A stretch of DNA of 32,189 bases. Origin: a virus. The stretch spans positions 1-32,189 of IMG/VR virus record IMGVR_UViG_3300025425_000092. One strand, written 5' to 3'. Shown in pieces: positions 1 to 6,588 of the stretch. The notes beneath the pieces were generated by a model. The model was not told where the DNA came from. It worked only from the letters and a program-made list of their open reading frames with translations, and did not search any database. The translations under genes and the position numbers were made by a program. Within the stretch, counting starts at the first letter, position 1, and each line of letters begins with the position of its first letter.

Positions 1-115
1 ATGCTAATGGTGATAGCTTTCAGATGTCAAACAATAATGGCAAGTGGAGAGTTCGCAATAATACTGATTCGCGCGATGATTTAGTAGTCACGGGCAGCGG
101 AGACGTAGGTATTGG
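1..115 (+). repeat. 115-bp exact direct repeat, copy 1 (window start)
   Basis: Bases 1-115 are identical to 31371-31485. The first mismatch is at 116 (C here, T at 31486), after which the copies soon diverge. The repeat starts at the very first base of the window. It encodes the fibre segment around FQMSNNNGKWRVRNN in the same frame in both copies, so it is a duplicated fibre module and a likely assembly break point. Confidence 0.97.
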
Positions 116-2606
116 CACTAACTCGCCTAGTCAGGCTATGCATATTAAGAGTACAACGTCCAACCCAACTGGCATTGGCTTACAAAACAGTCAAAGATAT
201 TATTCCGTTCGTTCTAATAATTACTCATTAGTGTTTTCTGATGAAACTGTTAGCGCAGAGCGCATGCGCATCGATTCCTCAGGCAACCTGTTGGTGGGTA
301 AGTCGGCTAGCGGTTCTACTGCTGGCGGTGAAATAAGGTCTACAGGTCAAGGTAACTTTAGAGTTGATAGTAGCCATGGTTTACTTGTTGACAGAAAAAC
401 TGATAATGGCGACCTTGCAATATTCCAAAAAGGCGGCACAACTGTAGGGTCTATTGGTACTCAATTATCTTCAACATATATAGGTACTGGTGATGTAGGT
501 CTTCTATTTTGGAACTCGCAGGATGCAATTACACCTTATGACACGGGAAATACTGTCAGTAACGGAACTATTGATTTAGGCGTTCCCAACTATAAATTTA
601 AAGACCTTTACCTATCAGGCGTAGCCCATGTCGGCGGCATTGAAACTACAACAGCAGGCACATCTAACTTTGTCGCAGGCGTAAACGCAGGTAACTCCAT
701 CATCGCGGGTGGTAATTATAATACTGTCGTGGGAGATGAGGCAGGTACTGCGATTACTACTGGTGATAATAATACGGCAATTGGTTTTAGAGCAGGTGAT
801 GCGATTACTACCGCTGTAGAAAACACTGGTGCAGGAGTTGACGCTCTGGGCGGCGTAACCACGGGTAACTCTAATTCGGCTGTCGGGATGAAAGCGGGTC
901 AGTCTATTACTACAGGTGCAAACAATGCGGTATTAGGTGCTTATGCTTTAAGTACCTTAACTACAGCAAGTTATAATACTGCGATGGGACGTGATGCGTT
1001 ACGTTATACAACTACAGGTTCTAATAACACCTCGTTTGGGGGGCTTGCGTTAAAAGCCAACACCACAGCATCTAACAACACAGCAGTGGGCTATAACACT
1101 TTAGCCGCCAATACCACAGGCACTTCAAACGTAGCCATAGGCGCACTAGCACTAGACGCCAACACAACAGCAAGCAACAACACTGCTGTGGGTTATAACT
1201 CTTTAGGGGATAATACCACAGGCACTAAAAACGTCTGCATAGGCTTCGGCGCCGGAGACGCAATAACCACCGGCAGTAACAACACAATCATCGGAGACTA
1301 CGCAGGTACAGCGGCCTTGGCGGATACTATTGTACTGGCTGCGGGCACTACTGAGCGCATGCGCATAGACGCTTCAGGCAACGTGGGTATTGGCGAGACA
1401 GACCCAAGCGGATATTGGACGCAAGCTGACAACCTTGTGGTTGGTGGTACTGGAAACGAGGGCATAACTATTAAGTCATCCGTTTCCGGGCATGGTCGAT
1501 TAGTCTTTACAGATACAAAGTCTACAAATGCGGGTTTGAATGATGGTGGTCTGATTAGCTACTCCCACGGTGACGATGCAATGATTTTGCAGACTGCGGG
1601 TAACGAAGCTTTCCGCATAGACTCAGCAGGCAACTTGCTGGTGGGTAAGTCTAGTGCAGACTCTGGGACAACGAATGGCGTTCAAATGGCGTCAAATGGT
1701 TTTACTTATATAACACGAACGTCTGGAACCGCGAATGCTAATACTGTTCTTACATTAGACCGGAAATCCACAGACGGCACTATTGCAGACTTCCGCAAAG
1801 ACGGCACAACCGTAGGTGGTCTTGGTACTGTTGATGGTGATTTTAATATTTATGCTAGTGCTTCAGGACATAAAGGGTTGCGTTTCGGTAACGGTTTTAT
1901 TGCGCCAACAAGCAATAGCACAACGGTTGAAGACGCAACAACAAACTTAGGATTAAGCACGCATCGCTTCAAAGACGCATACCTATCAGGAACTGCTAAT
2001 GTATCGAAAGTTATAAGTAGCGATCCATCCGCTTTAGAAATTGGCACTATAGGTGTGGTCGGTAATATAGCGAATGATGCAGTTATATTTAGTAGCACTG
2101 CTGGTCATACAGGTATCAGACTCCATTCTAGTGGAGTGCTTCCAACTAACAACACTGGAGCCATTACAGACGCGACTTCTGATTTAGGCATTAATACGCA
2201 CAGATTCAAAGACCTCTACCTATCAGGCGGTGTCTACTTAGGCGGTACAGGTGCTGCTAACAAGTTGGATGACTATGAGGAGGGTACTTGGACTCCTACT
2301 TGTGGCGGTAATAATATGACAGGTGGCGGGCAATATACAAAGATTGGTAATTTAGTTACTGTTATAGCAGATGTCACCTCTGCCGCAGGTTCAGCGACTG
2401 CAAGTATTATTGGAGGTCTGCCTTTTACAGTCTTTGCTACTGGACACGCTTCATTTACGGTTGGATGGACTACTGCCGCCTCAGACCCTGAAGGGGGATA
2501 CATAGGGGAAGGATCAACTGATCTGAACTGTATAACTGGCGCTAATTCCTCTGCTGTTATTGTAGCAGGTGAACGTCTTATGCTTACAGGAACATATCAA
2601 GTTTAA
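1..2606 (+). CDS. Tail fibre protein, 3' part (5' end missing)
   Basis: The reading frame is open from base 3, upstream of the first ATG (24), so this is the C-terminal part of a longer protein, at least 867 residues. It is built from repeated fibre modules. The 'MRIDSSGNLLVG' type module occurs near 265, 1360 and 1615. A ~70-residue module beginning GTTVGSIG and ending FKDLYLSG recurs with variation near 430-650 and 1800-2000, and in a shortened form near 2060-2240. Between about 669 and 1312 lie YadA-like head repeats (NNTAVGYN, SNVAIG). From about 2265 to the stop there is a C-terminal domain (LDDYEEGTWTP, YTKIGNLVTV) typical of fibre tips in marine phages. The role is host adsorption. The N-terminal attachment domain is not here; a protein with one starts at 30476. 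Identity as a fibre is secure; which gene its start belongs to is not. Confidence 0.88.
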   Translation, partial: ANGDSFQMSNNNGKWRVRNNTDSRDDLVVTGSGDVGIGTNSPSQAMHIKSTTSNPTGIGLQNSQRYYSVRSNNYSLVFSDETVSAERMRIDSSGNLLVGKSASGSTAGGEIRSTGQGNFRVDSSHGLLVDRKTDNGDLAIFQKGGTTVGSIGTQLSSTYIGTGDVGLLFWNSQDAITPYDTGNTVSNGTIDLGVPNYKFKDLYLSGVAHVGGIETTTAGTSNFVAGVNAGNSIIAGGNYNTVVGDEAGTAITTGDNNTAIGFRAGDAITTAVENTGAGVDALGGVTTGNSNSAVGMKAGQSITTGANNAVLGAYALSTLTTASYNTAMGRDALRYTTTGSNNTSFGGLALKANTTASNNTAVGYNTLAANTTGTSNVAIGALALDANTTASNNTAVGYNSLGDNTTGTKNVCIGFGAGDAITTGSNNTIIGDYAGTAALADTIVLAAGTTERMRIDASGNVGIGETDPSGYWTQADNLVVGGTGNEGITIKSSVSGHGRLVFTDTKSTNAGLNDGGLISYSHGDDAMILQTAGNEAFRIDSAGNLLVGKSSADSGTTNGVQMASNGFTYITRTSGTANANTVLTLDRKSTDGTIADFRKDGTTVGGLGTVDGDFNIYASASGHKGLRFGNGFIAPTSNSTTVEDATTNLGLSTHRFKDAYLSGTANVSKVISSDPSALEIGTIGVVGNIANDAVIFSSTAGHTGIRLHSSGVLPTNNTGAITDATSDLGINTHRFKDLYLSGGVYLGGTGAANKLDDYEEGTWTPTCGGNNMTGGGQYTKIGNLVTVIADVTSAAGSATASIIGGLPFTVFATGHASFTVGWTTAASDPEGGYIGEGSTDLNCITGANSSAVIVAGERLMLTGTYQV
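669..1312 (+). repeat. YadA-like head repeats within tail fibre
   Basis: The translated segment contains about nine degenerate repeats of roughly 23 residues with cores such as NNTAVGYN, SNVAIGALAL and NNTIIGDYAG, spaced by TT or TG turns. In trimeric autotransporter adhesins such motifs form left-handed beta-roll head domains. By analogy this part of the fibre should be a trimeric beta-roll shaft or head. At DNA level the copies are partly conserved, for example around accacagg and aacaacac. Confidence 0.8.
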
Positions 2607-2615
2607 CAACTATAC

Positions 2616-2633
2616 GCCTATCGGACGGTAGGC
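2616..2633 (+). other. Stem-loop between fibre gene and HNH gene
   Basis: A 7-bp stem (GCCTATC with GGTAGGC, one T-G wobble) closes a GGAC loop in the 45-base gap after the fibre stop codon. No T-tract follows, so it is not a classical terminator. It may be a transcript-stability element or an insertion scar of the downstream homing-type gene. Confidence 0.4.
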
Positions 2634-2651
2634 ACAGACAGGAGCAACACA

Positions 2652-3146
2652 ATGGCATTAACACAGAAAGAACTTAAAGAGTTGTTGGATTACAACCCAG
2701 AAACAGGTGAGTTTATGTGGAAAGTAGAGCGTAGCGATAAAGTTAAGGCTGGAGATATTGCCGGAGGTTCAAACTTATCTAATGGCTATAAAAGAATCTG
2801 CATAAACTACCACAATTATGCACAGCACAGGCTTGCTTTCTTATACATGACAGGCAAATTTCCTAATAAACTTGCAGACCATATCAATGGGAAAAGATCA
2901 GATAATCGTTGGTGTAATTTGCGCCAAGCAGATGATGCTCAAAACGCCTACAATAAAGCAATGCAATCAAACAATAAATCTGGTCACATTGGTGTTTGGA
3001 AGCCAAAAGGAAGGGATAAATTTGTTGTACAAGTGCGCGGAAAGCATGTCGGCTATTGCGATACACTTGAAGAAGCTAAAGCAGTTTATCAGCGTGAAGC
3101 CTCAAAACAATTTGGTAATTTTTTTAGACAGCAGGAGATTGCATAA
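2652..3146 (+). CDS. HNH homing-type endonuclease with AP2-like domain
   Basis: This 164-residue protein has two domains. An HNH_3-type nuclease core lies around residues 55-97, with HRLAFLYMTG, then LADHINGKRSDNR and WCNLRQA. A C-terminal AP2/ERF-like DNA-binding segment lies around residues 105-150 (NKSGHIGVWKPKGRDKF, then VGYCDTLEEAKAVY). Free-standing HNH-AP2 proteins in phages are homing endonucleases that cut and invade neighbouring loci. Its position directly behind the repeated tail-fibre modules fits a gene that spreads with fibre DNA. The AGGAG site before ATG 2652 supports the start. The stop overlaps the next ATG (TAATG). Activity is inferred from the family; the central H and N residues are present. 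Confidence 0.9.
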   Translation: MALTQKELKELLDYNPETGEFMWKVERSDKVKAGDIAGGSNLSNGYKRICINYHNYAQHRLAFLYMTGKFPNKLADHINGKRSDNRWCNLRQADDAQNAYNKAMQSNNKSGHIGVWKPKGRDKFVVQVRGKHVGYCDTLEEAKAVYQREASKQFGNFFRQQEIA

Positions 3147-3394
3147 TGTCACTAGTAGAAGTAACAAACACAACAGACAAAGTAGAAATCGTGGGTGTCC
3201 ACAAACATGTGCAGGTGCGCTCTGCAACGTGGGTTGAGAAAGATGGTGCAATGATTGGAAGCAAACAGTATCACCGCACAGTATTCGCGCCGGGCGATTC
3301 ATCTGATAATTCTGAAGTTCAGGCCATTATTAATACTGTTCACACAGACGCAGTTATTGCTGCATACAACGCATCACTAGAAGCAGGAGAATAA
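3146..3394 (+). CDS. Small conserved phage protein of unknown function
   Basis: 82 residues, with no signal peptide or membrane segment. The first half is rich in Val, Thr and Lys (VEIVGVHKHVQVRSATWV) and looks like beta structure; the C-terminal third (AIINTVHTDAVIAAYNAS) looks helical. It starts in a TAATG overlap with the endonuclease gene, with AGGAG upstream, and the next gene begins 2 bases after its stop. It lies between tail-fibre and lysis genes, so a late virion-associated or fibre-associated role is possible, but I do not recognise the family. Confidence 0.75.
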   Translation: MSLVEVTNTTDKVEIVGVHKHVQVRSATWVEKDGAMIGSKQYHRTVFAPGDSSDNSEVQAIINTVHTDAVIAAYNASLEAGE

Positions 3395-3396
3395 TC

Positions 3397-3702
3397 ATGG
3401 CAGTAACTTGGACAATCGCAACACTAGAACGCAACTCATCTGATGACGGTGTAGTTGTAGCACATTGGCGAGCATCAGACGTAGATGGCGAACACTCAGG
3501 AAGTTCTTATGGCACTTGTGGCTTTACGCCTGACTCTACTGCTGAAGGTTACACGGCATATGTAGATATTACTGAAGCTCAGGCTATCGAGTGGGTCAAA
3601 GCATCTATGGGCGAAGAGGCTGTTGAAGCTCTTGAGTCTAGCATTGCTGCTCAGATCGAAGAGTCTAAAGCACCAGCAACAGCCGCTGGCGTACCTTGGT
3701 GA
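3397..3702 (+). CDS. Conserved phage protein near tail fibres (DUF7936-like)
   Basis: 101 residues. The pattern MAVTWTIATLERN, then VVVAHWRASD, SSYGTCGFTPD, DITEAQAIEWVKASMG and a C-terminal AAGVPW matches a small protein often seen beside tail-fibre genes in marine phages, which I recall as DUF7936; the name is from memory. The middle is predicted beta-rich and the C-terminal third helical (residues about 60-90), ending in a short Pro/Ala tail. Function is unknown. It is translated in tandem with 3146-3394 and overlaps the next small gene by one base. Confidence 0.78.
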   Translation: MAVTWTIATLERNSSDDGVVVAHWRASDVDGEHSGSSYGTCGFTPDSTAEGYTAYVDITEAQAIEWVKASMGEEAVEALESSIAAQIEESKAPATAAGVPW

Positions 3703-3863
3703 TGGGCTACTTGTTAGATCTGTATGTTCTTGCAACCTCGCTGGTGTCAATTGCTAGCGTTGTATGCAACTATACAGACACCCCGAAAGACGATGCGTTT
3801 GTTTCTAAGGCTTATAAGCTTTTAGAGCAATTCGCGTTCCTTGGCAATAAAGCCAAACAATAA
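3702..3863 (+). CDS. Small one-span membrane protein, unknown function
   Basis: 53 residues, starting at an ATG that shares its A with the upstream TGA stop. Residues about 3-22 (LLDLYVLATSLVSIASVV) form one hydrophobic span. They are followed by a short conserved-looking soluble tail with TPKDDAFVSKAYKLLEQ and a basic end. Proteins with a TPKDD motif after one membrane span are common near lysis genes of marine phages, where they are usually unassigned. The sequence ends 18 bases before the next gene. A role in lysis (holin-like or accessory) is possible but not shown. Confidence 0.7.
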   Translation: MGYLLDLYVLATSLVSIASVVCNYTDTPKDDAFVSKAYKLLEQFAFLGNKAKQ

Positions 3864-3881
3864 CCCGAAGGAGATACAAAC

Positions 3882-4100
3882 ATGGGCGAGAAAAAAACAA
3901 ACCCTATTGTAGTAAATGACGTTGAATACACTTTTGAAGATATGACCCCGCAGCAACAGGCTATGGTTAATCACTGCAACGACCTAGATCGTAAGATTAA
4001 GTCTACGCAGTTTAACCTTGATCAATTGTCAGTAGGTAAAGATGCCTTTGTTACGATGCTAGTTGCTGACTTAGAGGCTGAAGTAACCGAAGAGAGCTAA
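3882..4100 (+). CDS. Small conserved phage protein (DUF6447-like)
   Basis: 72 residues. The layout is a short beta hairpin (IVVNDVEYTFEDM) followed by a long helix (about residues 22-65: QQQAMVNHCNDLDRKIKSTQ), ending acidic (EAEVTEES). This is the layout of a small marine-phage family I recall as DUF6447, with no known function. The start has a strong site (CGAAGGAG) 9-10 bases upstream of ATG 3882. It precedes the lysis block. Confidence 0.75.
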   Translation: MGEKKTNPIVVNDVEYTFEDMTPQQQAMVNHCNDLDRKIKSTQFNLDQLSVGKDAFVTMLVADLEAEVTEES

Positions 4101-4104
4101 CGCT

Positions 4105-4572
4105 ATGATTGACCCTATCAGCGCCGTTGCCATGGCTACCAGTGCCTTTAAAATGGTGCAGAAAATGGTATCCGCTGGCCAAGAAATCGAAAACACTCTT
4201 GGTCAGGTTGGCAAGTGGTACGGCGCTGTTAGTGATTTCAACGAGGCGAAAAGGCAAGCAGAAAACCCGCCACTGTTTAAAAGGTTAGTGGCATCCAAGT
4301 CTATAGAGCAAGAGGCTATGGAGATGTTTGCCAATAACAAGAAGATACAGCAGCAAGAAAAAGACCTCCGTGAACTGCTTATGTATAGCTACGGAGCAAG
4401 CGCGTATCAGGAGCTATTGAATATGCGCAGGAAGATAAAGGATCAGCGAGAGAAGACCGTATATGCTCAGGCGCGAAGGCGTAAAGCGTTTATCTGGAAT
4501 AGCGTTGCTTTTGCTGTTATTGGTGGTATGGGGTATGTTTTGTACCTAATGATTAAAGCAGTTACAATGTAG
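4105..4572 (+). CDS. Phage protein with C-terminal membrane anchor
   Basis: 155 residues. The N-terminus (MIDPISAVAMATSAFKMVQK) is an amphipathic or hydrophobic helix, the middle (about 70-125) is highly charged and likely coiled-coil (NKKIQQQEKDLRELL, MRRKIKDQREKTVYAQARRR), and residues about 128-152 form a clear membrane span. Proteins with this layout, starting MIDPI and ending in a membrane span, are common in T7-like and other marine phages near lysis and tail genes and remain unassigned. A membrane-anchored, cytoplasm-facing protein is the simplest reading. It sits 35 bases before the small holin candidate. Confidence 0.75.
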   Translation: MIDPISAVAMATSAFKMVQKMVSAGQEIENTLGQVGKWYGAVSDFNEAKRQAENPPLFKRLVASKSIEQEAMEMFANNKKIQQQEKDLRELLMYSYGASAYQELLNMRRKIKDQREKTVYAQARRRKAFIWNSVAFAVIGGMGYVLYLMIKAVTM

Positions 4573-4607
4573 GATAATTCACTCCTAACTTAACTTACGG
4601 CCTTAAT

Positions 4608-4778
4608 ATGATTGAATCAAGCAAAGAAGTTTTAGATGTAGCCGCAGGATCAACCGCTTTACTAGCAATGGCTGCATGGCTTCCACCAGTTTCTAGCTTG
4701 TTTGCGATTATATGGTTTGCTGTAAGAATATGGGAGTCGGATACAGTCAGAGGATGGAGTAACCGAGATGTTAAGTAG
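4608..4778 (+). CDS. Small holin-like membrane protein (T7-type candidate)
   Basis: 56 residues. A short charged N-terminus (MIESSKEVLDVAAG) is followed by one long or two short hydrophobic stretches (about 14-44: STALLAMAAWLPPVSSL, FAIIWFAVRIW) broken by Pro-Pro, then a charged tail (ESDTVRGWSNRD). This matches the small class II type holins of T7-like and marine phages in size and layout. Its end overlaps the next gene, itself a recognisable holin, by 11 bases. The pair could be holin and antiholin, or two pore proteins. No strong ribosome site is visible. Confidence 0.65.
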   Translation: MIESSKEVLDVAAGSTALLAMAAWLPPVSSLFAIIWFAVRIWESDTVRGWSNRDVK

Positions 4779-5139
4779 TCTTATAGCGCCAGTAGCCAGC
4801 TTGCTAGATAAATTCATTCCTGATGCAGACACAAAACAGAAAATAGCGCATGAAATTGCAACAATGTCACAGAAATATGCGCAAGAAACTGCAATGGCTC
4901 AAATTAAACTCAATACCGAAGACGCTAAAGGCAACTGGTTTCAATCTGGATGGCGACCCGCTACAGGCTGGGTTTGCGTGTTAGGCTTTGGAGTTAACTT
5001 CTTAGTATCCCCGCTGCTGGCAGGCTTTGGCGTGGACATACCGCAAGCTGATACCGCTACAATGTTACCTGTATTAATGGGGATGCTTGGGCTAGGCTCA
5101 CTTAGAACTGTTGAAAGAGTAAAAGGGAAGGGCAAATAA
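4768..5139 (+). CDS. Holin of the GTA_holin_3TM type
   Basis: 123 residues. The N-terminal half is a helix with charged residues (KQKIAHEIATMSQKYAQ), followed by the family hallmark GNWFQSGWRPATGWVC (about 55-70). Hydrophobic spans (VCVLGFGVNFLVSPLLAG, then TMLPVLMGMLGLGSL) follow, and it ends in the characteristic RTVERVKGKGK. This pattern belongs to the three-span holin family named for gene transfer agent release (PF11351). Holins permeabilise the inner membrane to time lysis. It overlaps the endolysin gene by one base (TAATG), the standard holin-endolysin arrangement. Confidence 0.88.
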   Translation: MLSSLIAPVASLLDKFIPDADTKQKIAHEIATMSQKYAQETAMAQIKLNTEDAKGNWFQSGWRPATGWVCVLGFGVNFLVSPLLAGFGVDIPQADTATMLPVLMGMLGLGSLRTVERVKGKGK

Positions 5140-5534
5140 TGGCTAAAGCTACGAAGAAAAAACAAGAAGGCTACTTCAGATCCAAAGAGCTGGCCTGCAA
5201 ATGCGGCTGCAATACAATCGAATTTGATCTGGGGTTTTTGGCGACCCTAAATGCTATCCGTGAAGAGTGCGGGTTCCCGCTTGTTATCTCGTCTGCTTAC
5301 AGGTGCCCACTACACCCAATAGAAGCCCGCAAAGAAGCTCTAGGCGCTCACGCTTACGGTAAGGCGGTCGATGTGTTGTGCTCAGGAGAAAGGGCGTTAG
5401 AAGTGATTAGGGTGGCTCAGGCGCACGGCATTAAAAGAATAGGCATCCAGCAAACAGGCGGCGGTAGATTTATACACCTAGACGCCTGCACCGAAGAGGA
5501 CGGCTTTCCTAGCCCTGCGCTTTGGTCATACTAA
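5139..5534 (+). CDS. Endolysin, peptidase M15-type (D,D/L,D-carboxypeptidase-like)
   Basis: 131 residues, about the size of one Peptidase_M15_3 domain. The zinc site is visible: His71 and Asp78 in GAHAYGKAVDV, and His113 in RFIHLDA, with the family's SSAYRCPLHP motif at 51-60. The protein should cut the peptide stems of peptidoglycan. There is no signal peptide or cell-wall binding domain, so export depends on the upstream holin. A Cys-rich N-terminus (CKCGC, 20-24) is common in this subgroup. It is the last gene of the lysis block; a terminator follows 18 bases after the stop. No spanin genes were recognised. Confidence 0.92.
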   Translation: MAKATKKKQEGYFRSKELACKCGCNTIEFDLGFLATLNAIREECGFPLVISSAYRCPLHPIEARKEALGAHAYGKAVDVLCSGERALEVIRVAQAHGIKRIGIQQTGGGRFIHLDACTEEDGFPSPALWSY

Positions 5535-5552
5535 TTACCCGACAAGACTAGC

Positions 5553-5577
5553 AGCCCCTTAATCGGGGCTTTTTTGT
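5553..5577 (+). terminator. Rho-independent terminator after the lysis genes
   Basis: The stem AGCCCC/GGGGCT (5553-5558 with 5565-5570) closes a 6-base loop and is followed by a run of six T (5570-5575). It lies 18 bases past the endolysin stop and should end the late transcript. Confidence 0.9.
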
Positions 5578-5586
5578 TTCTAATAC

Positions 5587-5616
5587 TTTACATTGAGCGC
5601 AGTTAGGTATTACAAT
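5587..5616 (+). promoter_or_regulatory. Sigma70-like promoter between two terminators
   Basis: -35 TTTACA (5587-5592) and -10 TACAAT (5611-5616) are separated by 18 bases. The upstream edge reads CTTTAC-ATT, the same half-site as the operator-promoters at 5806, 12283 and 13944, but the second half (GAGCGC) is not palindromic. Transcription would start near 5623 and meet the terminator at 5741. Confidence 0.6.
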
Positions 5617-5622
5617 CTTCTT

Positions 5623-5775
5623 GCTGATGCAGTTTCTCTTAGTGGTTAAACGGTTCTAGCATTGTAAGTTATATGATTATCGTGCAGGTTTTCATATTCT
5701 TGATAACGGTTGCTGCAAACAACTTCTATCAAACCAAGACCCTCAACACATTGGCGTGTGTTGGGGCTTTTTTTT
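5623..5775 (+). ncRNA. Possible short RNA between promoter and terminator
   Basis: The promoter at 5587 and the terminator at 5741 would frame a transcript of about 150 bases that contains no gene with a credible ribosome site. It contains two copies of AACGGTT and a D-arm-like TTAGTGGTTAAACGG, but no complete tRNA fold could be made. It could be a phage small RNA, or a leader that is attenuated before the recombination operon. This is inference from the flanking signals only. Confidence 0.3.
5741..5775 (+). terminator. Rho-independent terminator upstream of recombination operon
   Basis: A 9-bp stem pairs 5741-5749 (CCTCAACAC) with 5758-5766 (GTGTTGGGG, one T-G wobble), with an 8-base loop, followed by C and eight T (5768-5775). 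It separates the short promoter unit at 5587 from the promoter at 5806. Confidence 0.82.
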
Positions 5776-5805
5776 GCCTTTATTTTAGCTATATGTATTA
5801 TAAGG

Positions 5806-5835
5806 CTTTACATTGTAAAGAGAAACGGGCATAGT
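5806..5835 (+). promoter_or_regulatory. Early promoter with palindromic operator
   Basis: The perfect palindrome CTTTAC-ATT-GTAAAG (5806-5820) overlaps a -35 box TTTACA (5807-5812). The -10 candidate CATAGT (5830-5835) is spaced 17 bases away. The upstream stretch TTTAGC-TATATGTA, then ATAAGG, recurs upstream of 12283. The start point would be near 5842, just before the gene at 5864. A repressor dimer bound to the palindrome would block RNA polymerase. Confidence 0.65.
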
Positions 5836-5863
5836 GAAGTTCAATTAAACGAAGGGGAACATA

Positions 5864-6028
5864 ATGGAACAAAAGAAGACGGTGGACTTTGCTCAGATTT
5901 ATGCCTACGTCACAGGCGAAATGCATTGCAAACAGGGTGAGGAGGCCTTAGCTGACCAAGATGAACACTACTACAGGGGCTACAGTGACCGTTACTATTA
6001 CGAACAAAGCCAAGGGGCAGTGAAATGA
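5864..6028 (+). CDS. Small acidic/aromatic protein at head of recombination operon
   Basis: 54 residues, ending in an ATGA overlap with the ERF gene. The start at 5864 follows a good AAGGGG site. The C-terminal half is Tyr-rich and charged (DQDEHYYRGYSDRYYYEQ). No known domain is recognisable. Being first in the operon right behind the operator-promoter, it would be one of the earliest products and could be an accessory or host-takeover protein; that is inference. Translation of ERF is probably coupled to it. Confidence 0.75.
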   Translation: MEQKKTVDFAQIYAYVTGEMHCKQGEEALADQDEHYYRGYSDRYYYEQSQGAVK

Positions 6029-6588
6029 AAACATCAGAACAGATAAACGAGCTGGCAGCAGCTTTATGCAAGGCACAAGGCGATATGGGTGGAGCGGTTA
6101 AAGATTCAGCTAACCCTTTCTTTAAGTCTAATTATGCGGATTTAACCTCAGTTATTAAGGCGATCAAGCAGCCATTTGCTGACAACGGGCTAAGCTATAC
6201 GCAGTTCCCTATTAACAGTGAAGACAGGATTGGCGTAGAAACCAGGCTAATGCATAAGTCGGGCCAGTGGCTTGAGATGGATTACACCTTGCCGACTGTT
6301 AAGAAAGACCCACAAGCAGCGGGCGCAGCCATAACGTACGCTAGGCGGTACGCTTTACAGTCAATGGCTGGCATTCCAGTAGCGGATGACGATGCAGAGT
6401 CGGCAATGATTCGCGGGGACGATAAGATAGTTGTAAGCAAAGAGCAGGCCGTTTCTATTGAAAAGCTGCTTGATGAGTCTGGCGCTGATCGCAATAAGTT
6501 TTGCGGATGGCTAAAGGCTGCTTCGGTTGATCACATTCTGGCCGTCCACTATGACCGCGCAGTTGCGGCGCTACAGGCTAAGTTGTGA
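6025..6588 (+). CDS. erf: ERF family single-strand annealing protein
   Basis: 187 residues. The ERF domain covers residues 1-125, with NPFFKSNYADL (30-40) and the hallmark AAITYARRYALQSMAG (101-116), followed by an acidic stretch (DDDAES). The C-terminal 50 residues form a small separate helical region. ERF proteins form rings on single-stranded DNA and anneal complementary strands in phage recombination, and are functional equivalents of lambda Bet or RecT. The next genes are a YqaJ exonuclease and an SSB, so the complete recombination set is present. The start lies in the ATGA overlap with 5864-6028. Confidence 0.95.
   Translation: MKTSEQINELAAALCKAQGDMGGAVKDSANPFFKSNYADLTSVIKAIKQPFADNGLSYTQFPINSEDRIGVETRLMHKSGQWLEMDYTLPTVKKDPQAAGAAITYARRYALQSMAGIPVADDDAESAMIRGDDKIVVSKEQAVSIEKLLDESGADRNKFCGWLKAASVDHILAVHYDRAVAALQAKL

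Noticed and set aside
1-115. 115-bp repeat as a phage direct terminal repeat (packaging end)
   Set aside because: The second copy lies about 700 bases inside the right end and both copies code for a fibre module, so it is an internal duplication rather than terminal redundancy.
5630-5710. tRNA-like stretch (TTAGTGGTTAAACGG)
   Set aside because: A D-arm-like segment can be drawn, but no consistent acceptor, anticodon and T-arm pairing or GGTTCGAATCC-type T-loop exists.
5673-5834. 53-codon frame for a hydrophobic, membrane-like peptide
   Set aside because: No ribosome site precedes it, and it runs through a strong terminator (5741-5775) and the operator-promoter (5806-5835). The T-rich terminator itself gives it hydrophobic codons. 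Kept as a low-level alternative.
5710-5940. 76-codon frame overlapping terminator and promoter
   Set aside because: It overlaps the control signals and the start of the better supported gene at 5864-6028, which has a ribosome site and an ATGA overlap with ERF.
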